A stretch of DNA of 5,351 nt from Ignavibacteriota bacterium (GCA_003151215.1 PLXB01000003.1:1-5351); one strand, 5' to 3'; counted from the stretch's first letter, positions 1 through 5,351 are shown. Translations and numbers: made by a program. Notes: generated from the sequence alone by a model not told the origin.

Positions 1-619
1 CTTGCGTAAAGAGTATGACAGTCAGGTAGTAGTCAGTCTGAAGAGCGATCAGATCGTAGGCTAATTTCTGCTTTTGGCGGTGGTTGAGCGCCGCAAACTC
101 GAATGAGTTCAGGATGAGGATATTGGTTGCATGAGCCTCGATCTCCTTACGGATGGCATTTAGATTCCACTCCCATTGTCCCATCGGAGAGTCGATAAGC
201 CGGAAGGTGGGGAGCGCCTTATTCTCTGGAAGTTCGCCTTCGCCAAAGCCATCTTCTGGCTTAGTACCTCCCAAATTTGTGGAAGGTGCCTCAAGCGCTC
301 CCAACTCCGCCTTCATACTCTCCTGCAACAGTGCCATACCAGCATAGCTATTGACATAGAGTACTTTTAGTCTCTGCTGACTTAGCTCGAAGCCCATTCG
401 CAGCGAAGCGCGTACGTTCTTCCGTACATCCCGGCACGAGACAATATTAATCGCCTCCGAAGCCACCTGAATGAGGTCTTCATTTTTCGGGTCGGGCGGC
501 GAATTCCCCAGCCCACGAATGGAATTCCAGATTATTTTGGATTCGGGAATCATGGCTTTCTGCTTCAGGAAGGAATCGATCGTAAAGACATGGAAGGGTT
601 TTGGCGCGAAGGAAGACAT
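1..619 (-). CDS. RecA/KaiC-like protein with degenerate Walker A (partial, C-terminus off the window)
   Basis: The frame runs from ATG at 619-617 to the left edge without a stop, giving 206 codons. An in-frame TAA lies four codons upstream, so this ATG is the first possible start. I do not recognise the gene by name. The pattern follows a RecA/KaiC-type fold. Residues 55-60 (EAINIV) precede the P-loop position, and 61-68 (SCRDVRKN) sit where GxxxxGK[ST] is expected: K67 is kept, both glycines and the Ser/Thr are not. A helix (70-82) and strand KVLYVNSYAG (85-94) follow. A low-complexity insert rich in Gly, Glu and Pro covers about 110-135. Strand ILILNSFEFA (167-176) is at the Walker B position, with N171 where Asp is usual, and a helix and strand TVILFTQ (200-206) end the visible part. 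The fold is inferred by eye. A nucleotide-independent regulatory or structural role is possible but unproven. It is transcribed away from the large surface-protein gene. Confidence 0.8.
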   Translation of the reverse strand, partial: MSSFAPKPFHVFTIDSFLKQKAMIPESKIIWNSIRGLGNSPPDPKNEDLIQVASEAINIVSCRDVRKNVRASLRMGFELSQQRLKVLYVNSYAGMALLQESMKAELGALEAPSTNLGGTKPEDGFGEGELPENKALPTFRLIDSPMGQWEWNLNAIRKEIEAHATNILILNSFEFAALNHRQKQKLAYDLIALQTDYYLTVILFTQ

Positions 620-788
620 GGCGGCAGATTAAATGGAGTTAAAAAATGGTTTAATTTATATATTTAACGCAAATTGTAACAACATAATTCCAATGTATTA
701 GTCAATGTAATGTAGGATATTCTAATTTTTTAGAAGTGTCCATGTATTATGGATTCGGCATCAAGGGCTATTATATATAGAGAATCTT
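620..788. other. AT-rich intergenic stretch, probable 5' region of the minus-strand gene
   Basis: This stretch is clearly richer in A and T than the flanking coding DNA and contains no plausible gene. It must hold the promoter of the minus-strand gene starting at 619, but I could not find a convincing match on that strand to either TTTG-N19-TAnnTTTG or a sigma-70 pair. There is no Shine-Dalgarno sequence before the ATG at 619. A small perfect palindrome lies at 720-735 (6-bp arms ttctaa/ttagaa around tttt); it could be an operator or chance in AT-rich DNA. Confidence 0.5.
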
Positions 789-1125
789 TGACCGCAACGC
801 GGTTCACCATGCGGAAGCATGGGGGAGGATTGGGAATATTGTGACGAATCCGCCCCGGTAGGGGCCTGTTTTGTTAGCCAGGGGTGAGTGACGAAGGAGC
901 AAACCCCTGGTATGGTCGACGTTTTTACCGTATCGCCCTGTAATGGGCGATCGTAAACGTACACAGCTTACAGCGCCCTTTCAGGGCTATGATCATCCTG
1001 GCGGAAATTTCACGACCAGGGGTTCCGTCCGCTGCTGCGGACTTCACCCCTGGCTAACAAAGCATGCCCTTTCAGGGCAGATTCATGATTGTGTAAAGGT
1101 ACGGTGGGCGGCCGCGTTGCGGTCA
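789..1125. repeat. Composite palindromic repeat element (MITE/REP-like, non-coding)
   Basis: The stretch is one large imperfect inverted repeat built of smaller hairpins. The outer arms match 14/14 (789-802 tgaccgcaacgcgg against 1112-1125). Further in, 871-887 (ttgttagccaggggtga) matches the reverse complement of 1044-1060 at 17/17, and 902-910 matches 1016-1024 at 9/9. Internal hairpins lie at 807-822 (ccatgc/gcatgg), 852-865 (gcccc/ggggc), 878-910 (ccaggggt/acccctgg), 932-951 (atcgccc/gggcgat), 975-987 (gccct/agggc), 1016-1053 with a nested stem 1027-1042 (gtccgc/gcggac), and 1066-1078 (gccct/agggc). No transposase is present. Motifs such as CCCCTGGCTAACA and GCCCTTTCAGGGC resemble dispersed palindromic repeats I recall from environmental bacterial genomes; that is memory, not a search. 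Non-autonomous mobility is an inference, and no target-site duplication is obvious. A structured RNA is the alternative. Confidence 0.75.
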
Positions 1126-1182
1126 GACATTTTCACACAAAAGGCAGCAGAACCTAATAACAGTAAGGGATGGATTTTTGAC

Positions 1183-1213
1183 CTTGCGAAACAGTCGTGG
1201 ATTGTTATATTTC
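1183..1213 (+). promoter_or_regulatory. Putative Bacteroidota-type promoter of the surface-protein gene
   Basis: A -33-like element CTTG (1183-1186) is followed after exactly 19 bases by TATATTTC (1206-1213). The known Bacteroidota consensus is TTTG-N19-TAnnTTTG, so each half differs at one base. Transcription would start near 1217-1220 and leave a leader of roughly 20 bases before the ATG at 1240. The elements lie in unique sequence about 60 bp beyond the palindromic repeat. Bases 1126-1182 show nothing else I can name. Confidence 0.45.
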
Positions 1214-1239
1214 TTGCCAATCAACAGTTGTATTTACAA

Positions 1240-4200
1240 ATGAAGACTCCCTTAATTCTAATTTTCGTATTATCGCTCTCGGCAACTAGCTTTGCTCAGT
1301 CAGGATGGCAGCCATTTTCAGGGCCATGTGGAAATGACTTTGATTTTGTTTCCGATTCTGCTGGTGTGGTGCTCTCCGGGCAAAATGTTTACTTTACTGT
1401 AGATGGTGGGGCTACGTGGACGAATTCAAACTTACCCCCAGGTACTCCGAAATCAATTCACCTATCATCGCCAGGAAATGCCACGGTATTTGGATACCAG
1501 TATCAATCTGCATATCTAAATAATTGTTGGAGAGTTTCATCATCAGACACTGGCCACTCTTGGAGCGGAGGGAATGCCGGAGGCCAAGGTATGGGATACG
1601 AAATCATCGATAGATATTCAGGACATTATTACTATGGCACTGCTCCAATCGGATACGAAGTCTATGGCTGTAATACTGTTTGGGACGATGCTACTGGAAG
1701 GAGTTACCATATTTCTCCAGCATCCTATTCTCCAATAGGAATTCAACATATAGCTTTTTCCGACAATGTTGGATTTGCTTCAATGTCGGATAACACACTT
1801 TTTAGGACTCTGGATAGTGGGGCGAGTTGGTCGCAAGTTAAGTCCCAAACCATCGACTCATTCTACACCGGCAGCGAATACGGCGGTGGATACATTATTT
1901 CCCCCAGTCCCGACGGAAGCTGGTTTATTCTTCATGGGACCTCTGTGTACAAATCGGTCGATACCGGACTTACCTGGAGCGTCTTCATGAGCTTCCCTTA
2001 CGGTGTGATGCTGATGGAGATCAATGCGCATGGTATCGGTTATTTAACCGTAGGGGATGAGGATTATGTTATGGCGACGACGGATAGCGGCAAAACATGG
2101 TACACTCAGGGTATTGGATATCCCGGCCCTTCGGGTGTCTATCTTTTTAACGATAGCGTGGCAGTGATTGTAGGATGCAAATCTGTCAAAACATTCGATG
2201 GTGGTGGAGGGCGGAAACCAGTTCTAAGTATGCCGAGGATGATTTATTTCGGTCAAGCCGATCTGAATGTTGGAGTTCACCAGACAGTCGTTCTAAGGAA
2301 TGTCAGCGATAGTATCGTCAGAATAGATAGCTTGCTGCCTGGTACATTACACCTCACAATGACTCCGGCAAGCGGTATAATATATCCCCATGATTCCCTT
2401 AGTGTGGACCTCGAACTTACCGTCCTCAATGGTGGCGATTTACAGGCCGATGCAGAGCTTGCAACGAACACCGCCAGAAAGTTAGAGCTTTTTACCGTTT
2501 TCGCAAGTGGCAAAGCTTCCGTGTTCGTTGCCGATCCCGATACGTTGCATTTCGGCATTACTGAGATTGGTGAGACACAATATAAACATTTCAAGCTTTC
2601 GAATATATCGCAGACTGGAGACCTATTGAAAGCTGCCTATACGGATAACTCCAGTTTTCAAGTATATGGAGGAGTTGGTGACAGTTTAGGAACATTATCT
2701 CTCAGGGTAGGATATACACCAGTTGCCGCGAGAGTCGATACCGGAAAGCTCTTTCTTGTTTCGGGCGAAGGAAATATCGATACAGTATGGATGGAAGGAA
2801 CTGGCACTACTTCACGAGAAGGTGGAAGAACGCTTGCTTGGGTGAGAACGGAACGCGATGTAAGAGATACTCTTCATCATACAGCTGGTGCTTTGCTTAC
2901 TATGGGCGACTCTATTATTGTGATAGGCTCACACCAGGGCATAAGTTTCTCTTATCAACCCATTGCTTACGATTTTTCAGAGTCTGGTCAATTACTTTCT
3001 AAAGTAGAGTTGCCAACCTCCGCACCCACCTATGATGGAGTTGAATTTACAGTAAGCGATAAATATCATGGTTGTTTTGTATTAAGTCACTCTGATAATC
3101 AGGATTGGCTGCACTATATCGATAGCCTTGGCAGAGTATCACTTATTAACAGTTTGGGATATATCAATAATGCATATACTTCCATGTTGTTGAGGCCAGA
3201 TCAATCTGTTTTTGTATTGACCAATATTAGCGGCCATGGTCCTAATGAGATTGGAATGAGCGCCTTTAATTCTCAAGGCGAAATATTGATGAAGGAAGAC
3301 ATTTGGGGTCCGTCACTATATAAGCGCCGTTGGGATCCTCCATATAGTGGAATTGATATGGCAACAAGCTCAGTGCAAGCACACGATGGAAGTATATATA
3401 TTTCTCTTTACCGTGACCAATCCGTCGATGGCTGGGGAGCGCAATATTACGGATATCTTTTTTCTGTTTCTGGCACGAACGTCCAATCTATTTTCGAAGA
3501 TCATCGCTATTATGACGTTGTTGCAATTGCCTTAGATAGCGACCAAAATATTTATGAAGCAATTCGTAGTGGAGACACTCTTTTAGCGCAGAAGATAGAT
3601 GTTTCGGGCCACCTTGTATGGTCGCGTGTTCTGCAGACTGGGGTGCAAGGACTATCCGACCCGGTCTTTATGGCAGCTGATCAACATGGCGGCGTGTTTA
3701 TCAGTTATGCTCATAATACCCTATATGAAGACAAAGATGTCGCAACATTACGTTTTTCGGCGAGTACAGGTGTGATGTCTTGGATAACCGAATTCGATGG
3801 ACTTGGCGGTGCTGCGGATGTTATCAAAAAGATGTCTCTTGACCAGAATGGGAATGTCTGCGCACTCATTCAAAGTGCGGACACAGTAAAATCTGATATA
3901 GTTTTTCTAAAATATGCTCCTGACGGTCATGAGCTTTATCGTCTTCGATATGCTGGGCCCAACGGAGGTCAAGCGCTCCCCAGCGATTTTACACTCACAG
4001 ATAAAGGAGAGATTTTTATTTGCGGAGGTTCACAGGATGTAATTGGATATACGGATATTGCGCTTATAAAATATCAGGAGCCAAAGAATTCCGTATCACA
4101 AAGGCAGGTGCAGCCCATGTCGGTATCACTCTCGCCTAATCCGTGGCATACCGCTGCCTTTTTGTCGTTCGAGAATCCTGGTCAGGAGCCGGTACAAATT

Positions 4201-4353
4201 TCAATCGTCGATATCCTTGGCAGAACTTTTCGTACCTATTCGACGGACCGCTCGTCCATCAGAATTGATCGCGAAGGACTTCCTAATGGAATGTACACTC
4301 TTATCATCCGAGATGGAAGAAAAGAAACGGCTCTGATGACTATCCTCGATTAA
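1240..4353 (+). CDS. Secreted propeller protein with ASH/Ig-like domains and T9SS C-terminal sorting domain
   Basis: The protein has 1037 residues. The frame opens at 943, but codons 943-1239 lie in repeat and promoter DNA, and ATG 1240 begins a clear signal peptide (MKTPLILIF...TSFA|Q, cleavage about 19/20). About 40-325 carries full Asp boxes (D-x-G-x-x-W) at D55, D103, D192, D241 and D282, with degenerate ones near D150 and D320. The spacing is 38-49 residues, which suggests a seven-bladed BNR/Ycf48-like propeller. About 328-420 and 426-523 look like two Ig-like ASH/choice-of-anchor-D domains (YFGQADLNVG and LHFGITEIGE motifs). About 528-945 is propeller-like, with SBBP-type repeats near 783, 834 and 888 (xKYAPDGHELYRLRYAG). 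About 962-1037 is a T9SS type A sorting domain (L964-SPNP-968, DILGR, LPNGMYTLII). Family knowledge says such proteins are exported by Sec, carried across the outer membrane by the Por machinery and anchored or released. No catalytic site is recognisable, so adhesion or binding is inference. Confidence 0.93.
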   Translation: MKTPLILIFVLSLSATSFAQSGWQPFSGPCGNDFDFVSDSAGVVLSGQNVYFTVDGGATWTNSNLPPGTPKSIHLSSPGNATVFGYQYQSAYLNNCWRVSSSDTGHSWSGGNAGGQGMGYEIIDRYSGHYYYGTAPIGYEVYGCNTVWDDATGRSYHISPASYSPIGIQHIAFSDNVGFASMSDNTLFRTLDSGASWSQVKSQTIDSFYTGSEYGGGYIISPSPDGSWFILHGTSVYKSVDTGLTWSVFMSFPYGVMLMEINAHGIGYLTVGDEDYVMATTDSGKTWYTQGIGYPGPSGVYLFNDSVAVIVGCKSVKTFDGGGGRKPVLSMPRMIYFGQADLNVGVHQTVVLRNVSDSIVRIDSLLPGTLHLTMTPASGIIYPHDSLSVDLELTVLNGGDLQADAELATNTARKLELFTVFASGKASVFVADPDTLHFGITEIGETQYKHFKLSNISQTGDLLKAAYTDNSSFQVYGGVGDSLGTLSLRVGYTPVAARVDTGKLFLVSGEGNIDTVWMEGTGTTSREGGRTLAWVRTERDVRDTLHHTAGALLTMGDSIIVIGSHQGISFSYQPIAYDFSESGQLLSKVELPTSAPTYDGVEFTVSDKYHGCFVLSHSDNQDWLHYIDSLGRVSLINSLGYINNAYTSMLLRPDQSVFVLTNISGHGPNEIGMSAFNSQGEILMKEDIWGPSLYKRRWDPPYSGIDMATSSVQAHDGSIYISLYRDQSVDGWGAQYYGYLFSVSGTNVQSIFEDHRYYDVVAIALDSDQNIYEAIRSGDTLLAQKIDVSGHLVWSRVLQTGVQGLSDPVFMAADQHGGVFISYAHNTLYEDKDVATLRFSASTGVMSWITEFDGLGGAADVIKKMSLDQNGNVCALIQSADTVKSDIVFLKYAPDGHELYRLRYAGPNGGQALPSDFTLTDKGEIFICGGSQDVIGYTDIALIKYQEPKNSVSQRQVQPMSVSLSPNPWHTAAFLSFENPGQEPVQISIVDILGRTFRTYSTDRSSIRIDREGLPNGMYTLIIRDGRKETALMTILD

Positions 4354-4392
4354 TTTATCCCGGGGTGAGTTCAGAGAACAATAAGTAAAATC

Positions 4393-4412
4393 GGTCAAGC
4401 AGGCGCTTGACC
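4393..4412. terminator. Hairpin 40 bp after the surface-protein stop, possible terminator
   Basis: A perfect 8-bp stem, ggtcaagc (4393-4400) and gcttgacc (4405-4412), closes a four-base loop, AGGC. It is the first strong hairpin after the stop codon at 4351-4353. No T-run follows on the plus strand, so it does not look like a standard intrinsic terminator. It may stop transcription weakly, protect the 3' end, or simply be part of the repeat cluster. Confidence 0.35.
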
Positions 4413-4591
4413 ACACACATCGACCGCATTCGTGTGCCGGGAATCGCCTGCTTCCCGGCGAGGAGTTTATGCCGTCCCTACCGGGACTCTGGCTCAAAAA
4501 TAAATTTACTTTCCGGGGGCTTACGCCACCCGGCACCGATATACCGTCCCAATGGGACTGAGACTTCACAACGTATGCCGGAAAGCACACG
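4393..4591. repeat. Cluster of GC-rich hairpin repeats between convergent genes
   Basis: Five hairpins follow one another: 4393-4412 (8-bp stem), 4436-4459 (gccgggaa/ttcccggc, 8-bp stem, 8-base loop), 4474-4487 (gtccc/gggac), 4513-4533 (ccggg/cccgg) and 4546-4558 (gtccc/gggac). The third and fifth share the core ccgtccc, so they are related direct copies. A 7-bp pair, cgtgtgc (4431-4437) and gcacacg (4585-4591), may mark the outer ends of part of the cluster. The unit resembles dispersed repeats of the form CCGTCCC-N-GGGAC with CCGGG-GCTTACGCC-CCCGG that I recall from environmental genomes, but I cannot confirm this without a search. The open frames across it on both strands are artefacts. 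The cluster lies at the 3' ends of both the plus-strand surface gene and the minus-strand small gene, so it could act as a two-way transcription block. Confidence 0.65.
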
Positions 4592-4609
4592 ATCAACTTG
4601 TTCTGTGAT

Positions 4610-4789
4610 CTATAACACCCGTCGCCCTTGCAGAATACGGAAGATAATAAGGATCAGCACGATCGCGACCAGCACGGGGATGAAGAGAGTCAGGAGGGAG
4701 AACAGGATTTTGCCCGCAATGAGTAGTACGACCATGACTACACAGAGGAGCAGCACCAGAAGCATAAATATAAGCGCGAATACGATCAT
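4610..4789 (-). CDS. Small two-helix membrane protein, hypothetical
   Basis: ATG at 4789-4787 to TAG at 4612-4610 encodes 59 residues. Nearly the whole protein is hydrophobic: a first membrane segment covers about residues 2-26 (rich in Ile, Val, Leu and Met), a short KILFS turn follows, and a second segment covers about 32-50 with a central Pro38. The tail RILQGRRVL is basic, which by the positive-inside rule suggests a cytoplasmic C-terminus and therefore a cytoplasmic N-terminus. The frame is open upstream to 4966, but the far part (residues such as PPPPLKEEGVGG) is translated from a C/T-rich repeat and is not credible. A start at ATG 4849 would add 20 hydrophilic residues and cannot be excluded. 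Neither start has a Shine-Dalgarno sequence. I recognise no family. It converges on the large surface-protein gene. The case rests on hydrophobic patterning alone. Confidence 0.5.
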   Translation of the reverse strand: MIVFALIFMLLVLLLCVVMVVLLIAGKILFSLLTLFIPVLVAIVLILIIFRILQGRRVL

Positions 4790-4887
4790 AGGTGAACGAA
4801 AATACGCATAATCTCGCGTGGTGTTTCGAGAAGGTGGATGGTAAGCCATTGGGAAATCCGCCGCGGAGGACTGCTGCCTCCATGTAC

Positions 4888-4930
4888 TCCACCCCCCAAC
4901 CCCCTCCTCTTTCAGAGGCGGGGGAGGAAG
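4888..4930. repeat. C/T-rich repeat with imperfect hairpin
   Basis: A run of C-rich sequence (accccccaac followed by cccctcctct) folds back on gaggcgggggagg. The stem pairs 4900-4910 with 4914-4924 around loop ttc, with a single mismatch (4905 against 4919), so 10 of 11 pairs form. Read on the minus strand it translates to a Pro-rich PPPPLKEEGVGG string that I recall from repeat-derived false ORFs in many genomes. It probably belongs to a dispersed repeat family; copy number cannot be judged from one window. Confidence 0.55.
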
Positions 4931-5009
4931 ACTGTAATTCTCGTACAGGATTCGGTGTTGCAACAAGCTAATGTAATAAGCCCCAAAGCTTCTTTACTTT
5001 CCTTAAGCG

Positions 5010-5085
5010 TGTCATTCCCGCGAAAGCGGGAATCCAGACTCCGAATCCTCGGTAAACCTGGATTCCCGCTTTCGCGGGAATGACA
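5010..5085. repeat. Perfect 28-bp inverted repeat of nested hairpins (dRS3-like)
   Basis: The left arm 5010-5037 and right arm 5058-5085 are exact reverse complements over 28 bases, separated by 20 bases. Each arm contains its own 20-base palindrome (5014-5033 and 5062-5081): attcccgc, a four-base loop, gcgggaat. On the plus strand the left loop is GAAA and would be a GNRA-type tetraloop if transcribed. The pattern ATTCCC-N8-GGGAAT matches the published description of Neisseria dRS3 repeats, which flank intergenic mosaic elements and serve as phage integration sites there; similar repeats occur in other bacteria. Here the similarity is in form only, and kinship is unproven. The element ends 51 bp before the next gene's ATG and lacks a T-run, so a standard terminator role is unlikely. 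Confidence 0.8.
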
Positions 5086-5136
5086 TTAAAATGTAAGGGA
5101 TCTTTCGGCCAGTACACCAAGAAAAAACCTGTTAGG

Positions 5137-5351
5137 ATGAAGCTTATTCGATTTCTCTCTATTGCAGTTGTTCTCGCCGTATCTGTTCCAGCCTTTGCAC
5201 AACAGGCGAAGCCTCCACGCGTTCTTATTGTCGATGCTCATCCGGACGACGAGGGAGCCTATGCAGCAACGATCTATAAAATAACTCATGATCTGCATGG
5301 TACAGTCGATCTTGTTGTTATTACCGATGGGCAAGGGGGATATAAGTATTC
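5137..5351 (+). CDS. Exported PIG-L/LmbE-family deacetylase (partial, N-terminal 71 residues)
   Basis: ATG 5137 opens a frame running off the right edge. Residues 1-21 form a signal peptide (MKLIRF, hydrophobic core, PAFA|QQ with an AxA-type cleavage site), which supports this start although no well-spaced Shine-Dalgarno sequence is seen. The mature part begins with strand RVLIVDAHPDDE (28-39), the hallmark of the PIG-L/LmbE fold. By comparison with MshB, H35 and D38 would bind the zinc and D37 would be the general base; the third ligand, a later His, lies outside the window. Strand VDLVVITDGQGGYKYS follows at the edge, as in many exported family members. The family removes N-acetyl groups from GlcNAc-containing substrates; the substrate here is unknown. 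It probably acts in the periplasm or outside the cell. Confidence 0.88.
   Translation, partial: MKLIRFLSIAVVLAVSVPAFAQQAKPPRVLIVDAHPDDEGAYAATIYKITHDLHGTVDLVVITDGQGGYKY

Larger units (their letters stand above)
4790..5136. other. Intergenic region upstream of the PIG-L gene
   Basis: This stretch separates the divergent small membrane-protein gene and the PIG-L-type gene. It holds the C/T-rich hairpin and the 28-bp inverted repeat listed separately. Between 4931 and 5009 I see nothing functional. The 51 bases from 5086 to 5136 are A-rich before the ATG, as is common in Bacteroidota leaders, but I found no convincing promoter match there. Plus-strand translation of the inverted repeat gives the string SFPRKRES, which I recall as a familiar sign of a falsely translated repeat. 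Confidence 0.5.

Noticed and set aside
153..370. Two 64-codon plus-strand frames
   Set aside because: They are antisense to the RecA-like gene, whose frame is longer, has a stop-bounded start and shows a coherent strand-helix pattern.
681..714. Sigma-70-like promoter on the minus strand (TTGACT and TATGTT)
   Set aside because: The spacer between the two boxes is only about 13 bases, too short for a working pair, and the fit to the Bacteroidota consensus is poor.
761..964. 67-codon minus-strand open frame
   Set aside because: It lies almost wholly in the nested palindrome and encodes no recognisable motif; the hairpins explain the open frame.
789..1125. CRISPR array
   Set aside because: The repeats are inverted, of unequal length and without regular spacers.
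2277..2594. 105-codon minus-strand frame
   Set aside because: It is antisense to the Ig-like part of the surface protein and has no independent support.
4201..4811. Overlapping frames of 131 (minus) and 134 (plus) codons
   Set aside because: They cross the hairpin cluster, have odd Arg/Ser/Pro-rich composition, and one is antisense to the small membrane-protein frame.
4593..4892. 99-codon minus-strand frame
   Set aside because: It overlaps the hydrophobic 59-codon frame in another phase and shows no membrane, signal or domain pattern.
4838..5083. 81-codon plus-strand frame containing SFPRKRES
   Set aside because: It is translated from the C/T-rich repeat and the 28-bp inverted repeat; the SFPRKRES string is a familiar repeat artefact.
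5010..5085. Intrinsic terminator
   Set aside because: The stem is strong but no T-run follows on either strand, no plus-strand gene ends nearby, and the nested arms fit a repeat unit better.
5086..5334. 82-codon minus-strand frame
   Set aside because: It is antisense to the PIG-L-type gene, which has a signal peptide and the AHPDDE motif.

Overview
The window looks like chromosomal DNA from a member of the Bacteroidota or wider FCB group; an Ignavibacteria/Kapabacteria-like lineage is my guess, not something the sequence proves. Three things point there. The large central protein ends in a type IX secretion (Por) C-terminal sorting domain. None of the four gene starts has a convincing Shine-Dalgarno sequence. 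The central gene has a good match to the Bacteroidota promoter pattern TTTG-N19-TAnnTTTG. No rRNA, tRNA, CRISPR array, transposase or recognisable defence operon is visible.

Layout. (1) 1-619, minus strand: a gene open at the left edge, encoding a RecA/KaiC-like protein whose Walker A motif looks eroded. (2) 620-1239: a divergent intergenic region, with an AT-rich stretch, then a composite palindromic repeat of about 337 bp (789-1125), then a short unique stretch holding the likely promoter of the next gene. (3) 1240-4353, plus strand: a 1037-residue secreted or surface protein made of a signal peptide, a probable seven-bladed Asp-box propeller, two Ig-like (ASH/choice-of-anchor-D type) domains, a second propeller-like half and a T9SS sorting domain. 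(4) 4354-4609: a cluster of GC-rich hairpins between convergent genes. (5) 4610-4789, minus strand: a putative 59-residue protein with two membrane segments. (6) 4790-5136: intergenic, with a C/T-rich hairpin and a perfect 28-bp inverted repeat whose arms are themselves hairpins. (7) 5137 to the right edge, plus strand: the start of an exported PIG-L/LmbE-type deacetylase.

The genes do not form an obvious pathway or operon. The two complete or partial plus-strand genes both carry export signals, but repeats and an opposing small gene separate them. The most distinctive property of the window is that each of the three intergenic regions holds its own palindromic repeat type. These repeats create spurious open frames, including a false 99-codon N-terminal extension of the large gene. 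I found no convincing new multi-gene system. The best leads are the eroded-P-loop protein, the large palindrome beside a promoter, and two 3' hairpins that could pair with each other.
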